Below, in pieces: positions 16,916-25,287 of a DNA stretch of 38,583 nucleotides. How positions within the stretch are numbered: the first letter of the stretch is position 1; each line of letters starts with the position of its first letter. The position numbers and the translations under genes are program-made. Source of the stretch: Gammaproteobacteria bacterium (GTDB taxonomy: Bacteria; Pseudomonadota; Gammaproteobacteria; Steroidobacterales; Steroidobacteraceae); assembly GCA_028293745.1 (NCBI GenBank), contig JAQGOF010000243.1, positions 1 to 38,583 of the forward strand, in the 5' to 3' direction. The notes under the pieces were generated by a model. That model searched no databases, had not been told where the DNA came from, and saw nothing but the letters and a program-made list of their open reading frames with translations.

Positions 16916-17725
16916 ATGAAGCTGAAGGATAAGATCGCGATTGTTACGGGCGCGGGCGGCGGCATAGGTCGCGCGGCCGCCCTTCTCTTTGCCCGCGAGG
17001 GAGCAAGCATCGCGGTCGTGGACGTCAAGGATGAGACTGCTCGTGAAACAGCATCGCTCATCAAGGAGGCTGGCGGACGTGTGACCGCGCTCGTCGCCGA
17101 CGTTTCGAGCAGCGACGACGTCAAGCGAATGATCGAGGCCACGGTAGCTACGCTGGGCGTGCCGACAGTGCTCTTTAACAACGCGGGGCTGTCACCCAGC
17201 TTCCCGAAACCAGCCCTCGTCAACATCACCGAGGAATCGTTCGACCGGATCATCGCAGTCAACCTACGCGGTGTCTGGCTCGGGATGAAACACGCAATCC
17301 CGCACATGATCAAAGCGGGTGGCGGATCGATCGTGAACACGGCATCGATTGCCGCGTTGGTCGCGTGTAACTCTGCTGAATACGCAGCGTCGAAGGCAGG
17401 CGTGCTGGCACTCACACGAGTCGCGGCGCAGGAATACGGTCCTTTCAACATCCGTGTGAATGCGATCTGCCCAGGTGCGACGGCAACGCCCATGGCGCGG
17501 CGCTTCGCGGCTGCAAATCCCGCTGGCTCCGCAGCGTCTGATCCGAAGCGTCTCGAGAGGATGGGCGTGTTGGGGCGCTTCGCCGTACCGGATGAGATGG
17601 CGAAGGCGGCGCTATTCCTGGCCAGCGATGACGCCTCGTACGCCACCGGAGCGACATTTGTCATTGACGGGGGCTGGACGATTATGGCCCTGGAGGGAGG
17701 CGCGCACTACACGCCGGAACCCTAG
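16916..17725 (+). CDS. Short-chain dehydrogenase/reductase (classical, 269 residues)
   Basis: It has TGAGGGIG at residues 11-18, NNAG at 88-91, catalytic S144, Y156, K160 (AEYAASKAG) and the SDR tail GATFVIDGGWTIMA. An Asp at the end of strand 2 (VVDVKDE) suggests NAD use. It would oxidise a secondary alcohol to a ketone, and it directly precedes the Baeyer-Villiger monooxygenase gene, which acts on ketones, so an alcohol-to-ketone-to-ester sequence is an attractive reading. The ATG at 16916 has GAGGGGGG upstream. An in-frame upstream extension starting at 16865 would overlap the AcuI gene and is less likely. Confidence 0.92.
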   Translation: MKLKDKIAIVTGAGGGIGRAAALLFAREGASIAVVDVKDETARETASLIKEAGGRVTALVADVSSSDDVKRMIEATVATLGVPTVLFNNAGLSPSFPKPALVNITEESFDRIIAVNLRGVWLGMKHAIPHMIKAGGGSIVNTASIAALVACNSAEYAASKAGVLALTRVAAQEYGPFNIRVNAICPGATATPMARRFAAANPAGSAASDPKRLERMGVLGRFAVPDEMAKAALFLASDDASYATGATFVIDGGWTIMALEGGAHYTPEP

Positions 17726-17794
17726 CGTTGCCGCTGCAGAGACCGTCGCTATCGGACGCTAATAGACAACACCGTTGATTATTGATACGATGAA

Positions 17795-19648
17795 ATGGCC
17801 GAATCATGGGCCCAAAATTGCGATATGAAGTGCTCGCCAACACAAACGCCTGATCACGTCGATATCCCTTCGCTGCGGGAAAAATACCGCCACGAGCGCG
17901 ACAAGCGCATTCGTACCGACGGCCAGAAGCAATATTTCAGGCCGACGGGTCAAGTGGCCGTCAACTACGCCGCCGACCCCCATAAACCGATCCAACCCCG
18001 CGAGCCGATTTCAGAAGAAATCGATGTCATTGTCCTGGGCGCCGGCTGGGGCGGGATCATGGCCGCCTATCATCTTACGCAGGCGGGTGTAACCAACTTC
18101 CGGAATGTTGATACGGCAGGCGACTTTGGCGGCGTGTGGTACTGGAACCGCTATCCCGGCATTCAATGCGACAACGAGTCCTACTGCTATTTGCCGCTCC
18201 TGGAAGAGACGGGCTTCATGCCGTCCAAGAAGTTCGCCGATGGCTGGGAAATCCACGGCTATTGCAAGACCATTGCCGAGAACTACGGCTTTGCCGACAA
18301 GGCGCTGTTTCATACGCTGATCAACACGCTGCGCTGGGACGAAGAGCTCAAGCGCTGGCGGGTCGGCACCAATCGGGGCGACGACATTCGCGCCCGTTTC
18401 GTGATCCTTGCCTGCGGCGTCCTCAACATGCCGAAACTCCCGGGCGTCTCCGGGATCGACAAGTTCAAGGGTAAGATTTTCCATACAGCCCGCTGGGACT
18501 ATGGCTATACGGGCGGCAGCTACCGCGACCCGGTCCTCAGTAAGTTGGCCAACAAGCGCGTCGGAATTCTGGGCACAGGCGCGACGGCCATTCAGGCAGT
18601 CCCCCATCTCAGCAAATACGCCAAGCATCTTTACGTCATTCAGCGCACGCCCTCGAGCGTAGACGAGCGGCCAAACCCGACCACCGATCCCGAATGGGTG
18701 CAATCGCTGAAGCAGGGTTGGCAGAAGGAGCGGCAGGCTAATTTCCAACGCGCTGCGATGGAATTCCTCCGGCCGGGTGAGCCGGACCTGATTTGCGACA
18801 TCTGGACCGAAATCAATCGCAACCTGGCCGCCGAGCTCGCGGCCGAGGGCTGGCCCCAGCTCACTGCCCAGCAATTCATGGCGCGGCGGGAAAGAGTCGA
18901 TTACCGGGTGATGGAGCGCCTGCGCGGCCGTGTCGGCCAACTCGTCAAACACGAGGGAACAGCCGAAGCGTTGAAGCCATATTACCGCTTCCTGTGCAAG
19001 CGACCGCTATCGAGCGACGAGTTTTACCCGACCTTCAATCGCTCCAACGTTGAGCTGATTGACGTCTCGGAAACCAAGGGCGTCGAGCGCATGACCGAAA
19101 ACGGCTTCGTCGCCAATGGCAAGGAATATGAAGTCGACTGCATGATCTTCGCCAGTGGCTTCGAAGTGACGAGCGATCTCAATCGCCGTTGGGGAATTGA
19201 CGTGGTTGAAGGCCGAGGTGGCAGGTCGATCTACGATCACTGGCGCGACGGGCCCAAAACGCTCCACGGCACGATGACGCACGGATTCCCGAACCAATTT
19301 TACATCGGCTACATCCAGGGCGGCCTCAACGCCTCTGTGACCGAGCAGTTTGGCAAGCAGGGCCATCACATCGTCCATGTCATCAGCGAGGCGCTGAAGC
19401 GTGGCGCTGCGGTCGTTGAGCCCAGCAAGGAAGCGCAGGACGAATATGTGCGCCACTTCGAGGCTATGGAGATCGACCTCTCCGAGTTCCAGGGGCAATG
19501 TCCGCCGAGCTATTTCAACAATGAGGGCGAGGTGAGACCGAAATGGGCCTTGTTCCGGGCCTATGGGCCCGGGTGGGAGGCCTTCCAGAAGATGTTGCAG
19601 GACTGGCGCGACCAGGGCGACCTGAAGGGACTCGACCTTGCGCGATAG
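17795..19648 (+). CDS. Baeyer-Villiger-type flavin monooxygenase
   Basis: This 617-residue protein has an FAD-binding GAGWGG at residues 82-87 and a second nucleotide motif GTGATA (260-265). The Baeyer-Villiger fingerprint FKGKIFHTARWD spans residues 224-235 (F224, G226, H230, W234, D235). These FAD/NADPH enzymes insert oxygen next to a ketone to give an ester or lactone. The N-terminus extends about 75 residues before the Rossmann fold, as in the longer cyclopentadecanone/steroid-type enzymes, pointing to a bulky cyclic ketone. The start could also be the ATG at 17825, since neither has a strong ribosome site. It follows an SDR and precedes a Rieske oxygenase gene on the same strand. Confidence 0.92.
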   Translation: MAESWAQNCDMKCSPTQTPDHVDIPSLREKYRHERDKRIRTDGQKQYFRPTGQVAVNYAADPHKPIQPREPISEEIDVIVLGAGWGGIMAAYHLTQAGVTNFRNVDTAGDFGGVWYWNRYPGIQCDNESYCYLPLLEETGFMPSKKFADGWEIHGYCKTIAENYGFADKALFHTLINTLRWDEELKRWRVGTNRGDDIRARFVILACGVLNMPKLPGVSGIDKFKGKIFHTARWDYGYTGGSYRDPVLSKLANKRVGILGTGATAIQAVPHLSKYAKHLYVIQRTPSSVDERPNPTTDPEWVQSLKQGWQKERQANFQRAAMEFLRPGEPDLICDIWTEINRNLAAELAAEGWPQLTAQQFMARRERVDYRVMERLRGRVGQLVKHEGTAEALKPYYRFLCKRPLSSDEFYPTFNRSNVELIDVSETKGVERMTENGFVANGKEYEVDCMIFASGFEVTSDLNRRWGIDVVEGRGGRSIYDHWRDGPKTLHGTMTHGFPNQFYIGYIQGGLNASVTEQFGKQGHHIVHVISEALKRGAAVVEPSKEAQDEYVRHFEAMEIDLSEFQGQCPPSYFNNEGEVRPKWALFRAYGPGWEAFQKMLQDWRDQGDLKGLDLAR

Positions 19649-19724
19649 CCCGTCTGTTTGAAGGCCAAACGGGCGGGCATGCGTCGGCTCGCCAGGTTTC
19701 TGTTTTGAGGGGCAGGAGGACGTC

Positions 19725-21098
19725 GTGGATACTTTCGTCAATGTGAGTGTTGAACAGCTGTCAGAAGCGCTCACCTTCCCGGTGGAAGCGTATCTTTCCC
19801 AGGAATATGCCCGGGCAGAGGGCGACAGGTTGTGGTCCAAGGTATGGCTGCACGCCGGCCGCGTCGAAGAAATCCCGGATGTCGGCGATTATCTGACCTT
19901 TGACGTCGGCGAGGACTCGATCGTGATGGTGCGTTCGTCACCCGACACGATCAAGGCCTACCACAATGTCTGCTCCCATCGCGGCCGGCGGCTCGTAGAC
20001 ACGGCTCCCGGCGCTCAATGCGCGCATGGCCGAAAGAAAATGTTTGTGTGCGGCTTCCACGGGTGGCGGTACGACCTGGACGGCAAGTGCACGTTCAAGC
20101 TCGACGAGTCGGACTGGAAAAGTGCGCTGACGGAGGAGCGCACTCGACTGAATGAAGTCAAGGTCGATACGTGGGGCGGCTGGATCTACATCAACATGGA
20201 TCCCAACTGCGTCCCGCTGCGCGAATACCTGGAGCCCGCCGCCTCGATCCTCGACCCATTCGAGTTTGCGAAGATGCGCTACAAGTGGCGTCAGTGGGTC
20301 ATCTTCGACTGCAACTGGAAGACGGCGATCGAAGCCTTCATGGAGCCCTACCATGTCGAGGGCACGCACACGCAATTGCTCAAGTACGGCCAGTACTACG
20401 CTTATAGCAAGGCGCACGGATTGCACGCCGTCAGCGGTTTCGACGAGCGCGACCCGAGCCTCAAGATGAAGCAGAGCAGCACGATCACCCGGGTGGGCAA
20501 GGGCAAGGATCCCCGCATCTCGACCTATGAGCTGCAGAACGAGATCTACACCACGGTGAACAATGCCAGCACGACCGAGACACTGGTCAATGCTGCAAAG
20601 CGGCTGGTGGACGAACTACCCGAAGGCACCCCTCCAGGAGAAGTAATCAAACACTGGCTCGCCTCAGCCCGCGCCGACGATGCGGCGCGCGGTGTGAACT
20701 GGCCAACCATTACGCCCGAGCAGATGTCGGAGGCTGGCCTGGCCTGGAGTATCTTTCCCAACATGGCGATCCTGCAGGGGGTCACCTTTGCCTTGTGCTA
20801 CCGCGCGCGCCCCTATGGCGACGATCCGCACAAGTGCATTTTCGAGTCCTACGCGCTCGAGCGCTATCCGGAAGGGGCAGAACCCAAGACCGAGTGGGTC
20901 TACGCGGAACCGACCGCAGACAAGTGGGGCTTCGTGCTGTCGCAGGACTTCTCGAACATGGGCGCGGTGCAGAAAGGCATGCGCTCACGCGGCTTCCGCG
21001 GGACTTTGCCCAATCCGCACCAGGAACGGAAGGTCACCAACTTCCACCGCAATCTGGCCAGGTACATGGGCACCGGTGCTCCGCGGGTGCTCAAGTAG
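19725..21098 (+). CDS. Rieske non-heme iron oxygenase, large (alpha) subunit (second copy)
   Basis: This 457-residue paralogue of 3958-5343 has Rieske ligands C83, H85, C109, H112 and mononuclear iron ligands H210 and H215 (EPYHVEGTH). The start is GTG at 19725, supported by AGGAGG five bases upstream. The two alphas are alignable over nearly their whole length, with clear divergence in the substrate domain, so they probably attack related but different compounds. No beta subunit is adjacent. It sits between the BVMO and the ThDP enzyme, preceded by a 76-bp gap and followed by a 159-bp gap that contains three hairpins. It needs a ferredoxin (10369-10647 is the only one seen) and an external reductase. 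Confidence 0.93.
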   Translation: MDTFVNVSVEQLSEALTFPVEAYLSQEYARAEGDRLWSKVWLHAGRVEEIPDVGDYLTFDVGEDSIVMVRSSPDTIKAYHNVCSHRGRRLVDTAPGAQCAHGRKKMFVCGFHGWRYDLDGKCTFKLDESDWKSALTEERTRLNEVKVDTWGGWIYINMDPNCVPLREYLEPAASILDPFEFAKMRYKWRQWVIFDCNWKTAIEAFMEPYHVEGTHTQLLKYGQYYAYSKAHGLHAVSGFDERDPSLKMKQSSTITRVGKGKDPRISTYELQNEIYTTVNNASTTETLVNAAKRLVDELPEGTPPGEVIKHWLASARADDAARGVNWPTITPEQMSEAGLAWSIFPNMAILQGVTFALCYRARPYGDDPHKCIFESYALERYPEGAEPKTEWVYAEPTADKWGFVLSQDFSNMGAVQKGMRSRGFRGTLPNPHQERKVTNFHRNLARYMGTGAPRVLK

Positions 21099-21174
21099 GC
21101 AGCCAATTCTGTCCGCAAGGGTCAACCCACTTTTTTCGAAGGCACGTAGCATAGGGGCTACCAGTTTTTTCTTC

Positions 21175-21243
21175 CGGCGCGTTTCGCGCCGCTAAATTTC
21201 GCGGGTCGCCTTGCGATCCCGCTAAGGCGTGGGGCGCAGCCCC
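21175..21243. repeat. Three consecutive GC-rich hairpins after the Rieske gene
   Basis: CGGCGCG-TTT-CGCGCCG (21175-21191), GCGGGTCGC-CTT-GCGA-T-CCCGC (21201-21222, one bulge) and GGGGC-GCA-GCCCC (21231-21243) stand in a row, after a TTTTTT run near 21165-21170. Loops are three bases. There is no T-run after the last stem. They could act as a terminator or attenuator, an mRNA stabiliser or a repeat element. Confidence 0.5.
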
Positions 21244-21257
21244 TGACAAGTGAGATC

Positions 21258-22964
21258 ATGACAGTCAAAGTTTATGAACGCATCCTGCAGCTCTTCGAAG
21301 CTGAGGGCATCAACACGCTGTTCGGCATTCCCGACCCAAACTTCGTGCACCTGTTCCTTACCGCGGAGCAGCGCGGCTGGCAGGTGGTTGCTCCCCATCA
21401 TGAGGCGGCAGCAGGCTTCATGGCTGAGGCGGTGTCGCGCATGACGGGCAAGCCCGCCCTCGCCATCGGCACGTTGGGGCCGGGTATCGCCAACCTGTCC
21501 CCAGCGATCATGTGCGCCAAGGTTGAAAACTCGCCGGTTATCTTCCTCGGCGGCCAGCGTGCGCGCATCACCGAGCAGCGGGTGCGCCGCGGCCGTATAC
21601 AGTTCGTTCAGCAAGAAGCCCTCGTTGCGGCGTCGGTGAAGTACAGCGCATCGATCGAATATGCGAATCAGACGGATGAGATCATTCGCGAGGCGCTGCG
21701 TCAGGTGATGTCCGGCACGCCCGGACCGGCTTATATCGAATACCCGGCACATGTAATCCAGGAAGAGCTCGACGTACCCCCGGTGCGTCCGCCCTCCGCC
21801 TATCGCCTCGTCAACCAGAGCGCCGGCGGGGCCGAAATCGCCGAGGCCGTGAAGCTGGCTCGTGCGGCGAAGAGCCCGATCCTGCTGGTGGGACACGGCG
21901 TGCACACATCGCGTGCTCACGAGCCCGTCGCAGAGCTCGCGAAGCTTCTCGGATGCCCGATCATCCAGACATCAGGCGGCACCTCGTTCATCAAGGGTGT
22001 TGAGGATCGCACCTTCCCTTATGGGTTCTCGCCCGCGGCGGTCGAGGCGGTGGTGAAGTCCGACCTTTGCATTGCCCTCGGCACGGAGCTCGGCGAGCCG
22101 GTCCACTATGGCCAGACACGTCACTGGGTTGAAAATGCGGCCAACCGCAAGTGGGTCTATGTCGAACAGAACCCGCTGGCCATCGGCGTCAACCGTCAGA
22201 TCGACGTGGCGCTGGTCGGCGATGTTCGCGCTGTCGTCCCGCAACTCGTCGCGGCGCTCAAGGACACGCCGCGCAAGTCCTCGGCCGACCTTGATCGCTG
22301 GATCAAGGAGGACGCGGCTCGCATTGCGGACCTGGCGAAGTCGGCACCTACCGGCAAAAAGCCTTTGCACACCGCACGCTTCGTGGTCGAGGCGACCAAG
22401 GCGTTCCCTAAGGACGGCATCATGACGCGCGACGGCGGGGCCACCGTCATCTTCCAGTGGACGTATTCGCAGTGCAAACCGCACGATGTCATCTGGAACC
22501 AGAATTTCGGCCATATCGGCACGGGCCTGCCCTACGCAATCGGTGCGTCGGTTGCGGACGGCAAAAAGCGGCCGGTGATGCTGCTTACCAGCGACTCATC
22601 GTTCATGTTCCATATCGCGGAACTGGAAACCGCCGCGCGCTTGAAGCTTCCGCTCGTCTGCGTCGTCGGCACCGACTTTCAGTGGGGCCTCGAGGTAGGT
22701 GTCTACAAGCGCACCTTTGGTCAGGGGTCGTTGGAAACCGGAGTGCACTGGAGCAAGGATGTGCGGTTCGACAAAATCGCCGAGGGCTTCGGTTGCTACG
22801 GTGAATATGTCGATCGTGAGGAGGACCTCGGGCCGGCCATTGCCCGCGCATATGCAAGCGGCAAAGTCGGCGTCATTCACGTGCCGATCGACCCGAAGGC
22901 GAATTCAGAAGAAATGCCGAATTATCAGGAATTCAGGACTTGGTACGCTGAAGGAACGCAGTAA
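21258..22964 (+). CDS. ThDP-dependent enzyme (acetolactate synthase/benzoylformate decarboxylase superfamily)
   Basis: This 568-residue protein has the three-domain layout of the superfamily: PYR domain with the catalytic glutamate E49 (PHHEAAAGFMAEA), a central nucleotide-like domain and a C-terminal PP domain. The PP motif is unusual: S445-D446-S447 followed by T472-D473, where relatives have GDG (or GDS in oxalyl-CoA decarboxylase) and NN, so D446 is kept but the second Mg ligand appears as Asp. The superfamily decarboxylates or ligates 2-oxo acids. An aldehyde dehydrogenase follows at once, so decarboxylation of a 2-oxo acid to an aldehyde (as in benzoylformate or phenylpyruvate degradation) is plausible. 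ATG at 21258 follows GTGAGATC. Confidence 0.9.
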   Translation: MTVKVYERILQLFEAEGINTLFGIPDPNFVHLFLTAEQRGWQVVAPHHEAAAGFMAEAVSRMTGKPALAIGTLGPGIANLSPAIMCAKVENSPVIFLGGQRARITEQRVRRGRIQFVQQEALVAASVKYSASIEYANQTDEIIREALRQVMSGTPGPAYIEYPAHVIQEELDVPPVRPPSAYRLVNQSAGGAEIAEAVKLARAAKSPILLVGHGVHTSRAHEPVAELAKLLGCPIIQTSGGTSFIKGVEDRTFPYGFSPAAVEAVVKSDLCIALGTELGEPVHYGQTRHWVENAANRKWVYVEQNPLAIGVNRQIDVALVGDVRAVVPQLVAALKDTPRKSSADLDRWIKEDAARIADLAKSAPTGKKPLHTARFVVEATKAFPKDGIMTRDGGATVIFQWTYSQCKPHDVIWNQNFGHIGTGLPYAIGASVADGKKRPVMLLTSDSSFMFHIAELETAARLKLPLVCVVGTDFQWGLEVGVYKRTFGQGSLETGVHWSKDVRFDKIAEGFGCYGEYVDREEDLGPAIARAYASGKVGVIHVPIDPKANSEEMPNYQEFRTWYAEGTQ

Positions 22965-22998
22965 CCGTACCTTTGTTGATAGATGGATGGGGCGAGCC

Positions 22999-24426
22999 AT
23001 GCGTGAATATCTGAAGTTTTATCTCGACGGACGATGGGTTGATCCGGTCGAGCCGAAGACCTCGGAAGTCATCAACCCGGCGACCGAAGCGGTCTCTGGC
23101 AGGATCTCCATGGGATCCGCCGCCGACGTGGACAAGGCGGTCAGGGCGGCGCGCAAGGCCTTCGCCAGCTGGTCCAAGACCAGCCGCAAGCAGCGGCTCG
23201 AGGTCATGCAGGCGATCAAGGCCGAATACGAGAAGCGCCAGGCGGACATCGGCGCGGCGATCACCGAGGAAATGGGTGCACCGGCTGCGCTTGGTAACGG
23301 CTTCCACGTGTTTCTCGGTGCCGGTCACCTCGACACGGCCATCGAAGTGCTCAAGGAATTCAAGTTCGAGGAACAGCGCGGAGCGACACTCATCGTCAAG
23401 GAGCCGATCGGCGTGTGCGCGCTGATCACGCCGTGGAACTGGCCGTTGAACCAGATTGCCGTGAAAGTCTTTCCGGCACTCGCGACCGGCTGCACGATGA
23501 TCTTGAAGCCGCCGCAGCTCGCGCCCTACTCCGCGCAGATTTTCACGGAAGTGCTGCATGCCGCGGGCGTTCCGGCAGGCGTTTTCAACCTGATCCAGGG
23601 CAGCGGATCCGTGGTGGGCACGGCGCTGTCCGGCCATCCCGACGTCGACCTGGTGTCCTTCACCGGCTCGGAGTTGGCGGGCGTCGAAATCGCCAAGAAC
23701 GCCGCAACCACGGTGAAGCGCGTGTGTCAGGAGCTGGGCGGCAAGAGCGCCTTCATCGTCCTCGACGATGCCGACCTCGCGAAGAGCGTCGCCGGCGCCA
23801 CCAGCTCCTTGATGATGAATTCGGGCCAGACCTGCAGCGCCGGCTCGCGCCTACTGGTGCCCAAGTCGCGCATGAAGGAAGCCATCGAGGCCGCTCGCAA
23901 AGCGAGCAGCGAAGTCACGGTCGGTGACCCGAAGGGCTCATTCGCGATGGGCCCGGTGGTCTCGAAGAGCCAGTACAACGAAATTCAGCGTTACATCCAG
24001 AGCGGTGTCGACGAGGGTGCAACACTGGTTGCGGGCGGACCTGGCCGTCCAGAGGGGCTCACCAAGGGCTACTACGTGAAGCCTACTGTCTTCGCCAACG
24101 TCAGCAACACCATGACCGTCGCGCGCGAGGAAATCTTCGGCCCGGTGCTTTGCATCATCGGCTATGACGATGTCGACCACGCCATCGAAATAGCCAATGA
24201 CTCGCCCTTTGGCCTCGCCGGCTACGTCAATGGTACCGACCTGGAACAGTGCCGCGCCGTGGCGCGCCGCCTGCGTACGGGCTGGATCTCGATGAACGGT
24301 GGATTTGATTTCAACGCGCCGTTCGGCGGCTACAAGAAGAGTGGCAACGGGCGCGAGTGGGGCGAGTTTGGCTTCGACGAATACGTGGAGGTCAAGGCGA
24401 TGCTGGGTTACGCGCCTCAAACGTAA
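22999..24426 (+). CDS. Aldehyde dehydrogenase
   Basis: This 475-residue NAD(P)-dependent ALDH has the fold motifs PWNWPLNQI, FTGSELAG, catalytic Glu in ELGGKSAF and catalytic Cys in NSGQTCSAGSR, then EEIFGPVLCI and PFGGYKKSGNGREWG. It oxidises an aldehyde to an acid, most likely the product of the ThDP enzyme 34 bp upstream. The ATG at 22999 has GGGGCG nearby and gives the usual family length. An upstream in-frame ATG at 22987 adds four residues and cannot be excluded. It is followed by the thioesterase gene, 52 bp away. Confidence 0.94.
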   Translation: MREYLKFYLDGRWVDPVEPKTSEVINPATEAVSGRISMGSAADVDKAVRAARKAFASWSKTSRKQRLEVMQAIKAEYEKRQADIGAAITEEMGAPAALGNGFHVFLGAGHLDTAIEVLKEFKFEEQRGATLIVKEPIGVCALITPWNWPLNQIAVKVFPALATGCTMILKPPQLAPYSAQIFTEVLHAAGVPAGVFNLIQGSGSVVGTALSGHPDVDLVSFTGSELAGVEIAKNAATTVKRVCQELGGKSAFIVLDDADLAKSVAGATSSLMMNSGQTCSAGSRLLVPKSRMKEAIEAARKASSEVTVGDPKGSFAMGPVVSKSQYNEIQRYIQSGVDEGATLVAGGPGRPEGLTKGYYVKPTVFANVSNTMTVAREEIFGPVLCIIGYDDVDHAIEIANDSPFGLAGYVNGTDLEQCRAVARRLRTGWISMNGGFDFNAPFGGYKKSGNGREWGEFGFDEYVEVKAMLGYAPQT

Positions 24427-24449
24427 CCGCTTCGGACGGCGGAGGGGGG

Positions 24450-24482
24450 ATGTACAGATCATCGCTGTTGCTTCTGTCTTGA
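24450..24482 (+). promoter_or_regulatory. Possible 10-codon leader cistron coupled to the thioesterase start
   Basis: After a strong GGAGGGGGG comes ATG TAC AGA ... TCT TGA, encoding MYRSSLLLLS. Its TGA overlaps the TTG start of the thioesterase as TTGA. It may be a leader that feeds ribosomes to a weak TTG start. It could also be chance, with the real thioesterase start elsewhere. No ATG is available near the thioesterase N-terminus in its frame. Confidence 0.35.
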
Positions 24483-25273
24483 CGTCGTTCTCCGCTTTAC
24501 TGGACGCCATCCGCGCCGCAGGCAACACGTACCATGCCGACATACCCGAGGACTGGCTGCAAGGGCGCACCAGCTTTGGCGGCTTGACCGCGGCGCTATG
24601 CGTGGCCGCGGCCGAGCGCGCCCTGCCCGACTTGCCGCCCTTGCGCTCGGCGCAATTTACCTTTGTTGGATCGGCGGGCGGGGTCGTCGAAATGACACCC
24701 CGCCTGTTGCGGCGAGGAAAATCGAGCGTCTTCGCCGCTGTTGAGTTGCATGCGCAGGGCTTGTTGGCAACTCACGCAATCCTGAGTTTCGGTGCGGCCC
24801 GCGAAAGCAAATACAGCTATCGCGGGCGTCCCATGCCGAAAGCGCCGCTCCCGGGTACGACAGCGGCGTTTTTCCGCTCGGGCAAGCCGAAATTCACGCA
24901 ACACTTCGAGGCGTTTGCCGCCGGTGGGCAAAAGCTGGTCAGCAGTGCCGAGACGCCTGAGATTGTGTTATGGCTGCGCCACCGCGATCCCAGCGGCATG
25001 ACAAGCCTGCCAGGGCTGATCGCTCTGGGGGATACACCACCGGCCGCCGCCTACACGATGCTTTCGGCGCCCGTGCCGGCGAGCTCTATCACCTGGTCGG
25101 TCGAGATAATCGATGCGGCCGCGGCGCTGCGCGCACCAAGTGACGCATGGTACTTACATCGCAGCGCGGGCGAGGATGTCCGGGAAGGCTACTCAGTCCA
25201 GGACATGGCCCTCTGGGCGCAAGATGGCACGCTGATAATGCTCGCGCGTCAGACAGTGGCGATTTTCGGTTGA
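24479..25273 (+). CDS. TesB-like acyl-CoA thioesterase (double hotdog)
   Basis: About 264 residues. The N-terminus (ALLDAIRAAGNTYHADIPED, then WLQGRTSFGG) and the interior resemble the thioesterase-like 4HBT/TesB superfamily found near acyl-CoA catabolic genes. It would hydrolyse an acyl-CoA, releasing CoA or unwanted intermediates. The start is uncertain: TTG at 24479, immediately after the leader stop, gives about ten residues before the conserved ALLDAIRA segment, which matches family N-termini. GTG and ATG alternatives in frame are absent. It follows the aldehyde dehydrogenase and ends 14 bp before the convergent IclR gene stop. Confidence 0.78.
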   Translation: MTSFSALLDAIRAAGNTYHADIPEDWLQGRTSFGGLTAALCVAAAERALPDLPPLRSAQFTFVGSAGGVVEMTPRLLRRGKSSVFAAVELHAQGLLATHAILSFGAARESKYSYRGRPMPKAPLPGTTAAFFRSGKPKFTQHFEAFAAGGQKLVSSAETPEIVLWLRHRDPSGMTSLPGLIALGDTPPAAAYTMLSAPVPASSITWSVEIIDAAAALRAPSDAWYLHRSAGEDVREGYSVQDMALWAQDGTLIMLARQTVAIFG

Positions 25274-25287
25274 TACGGCCCGGCACT

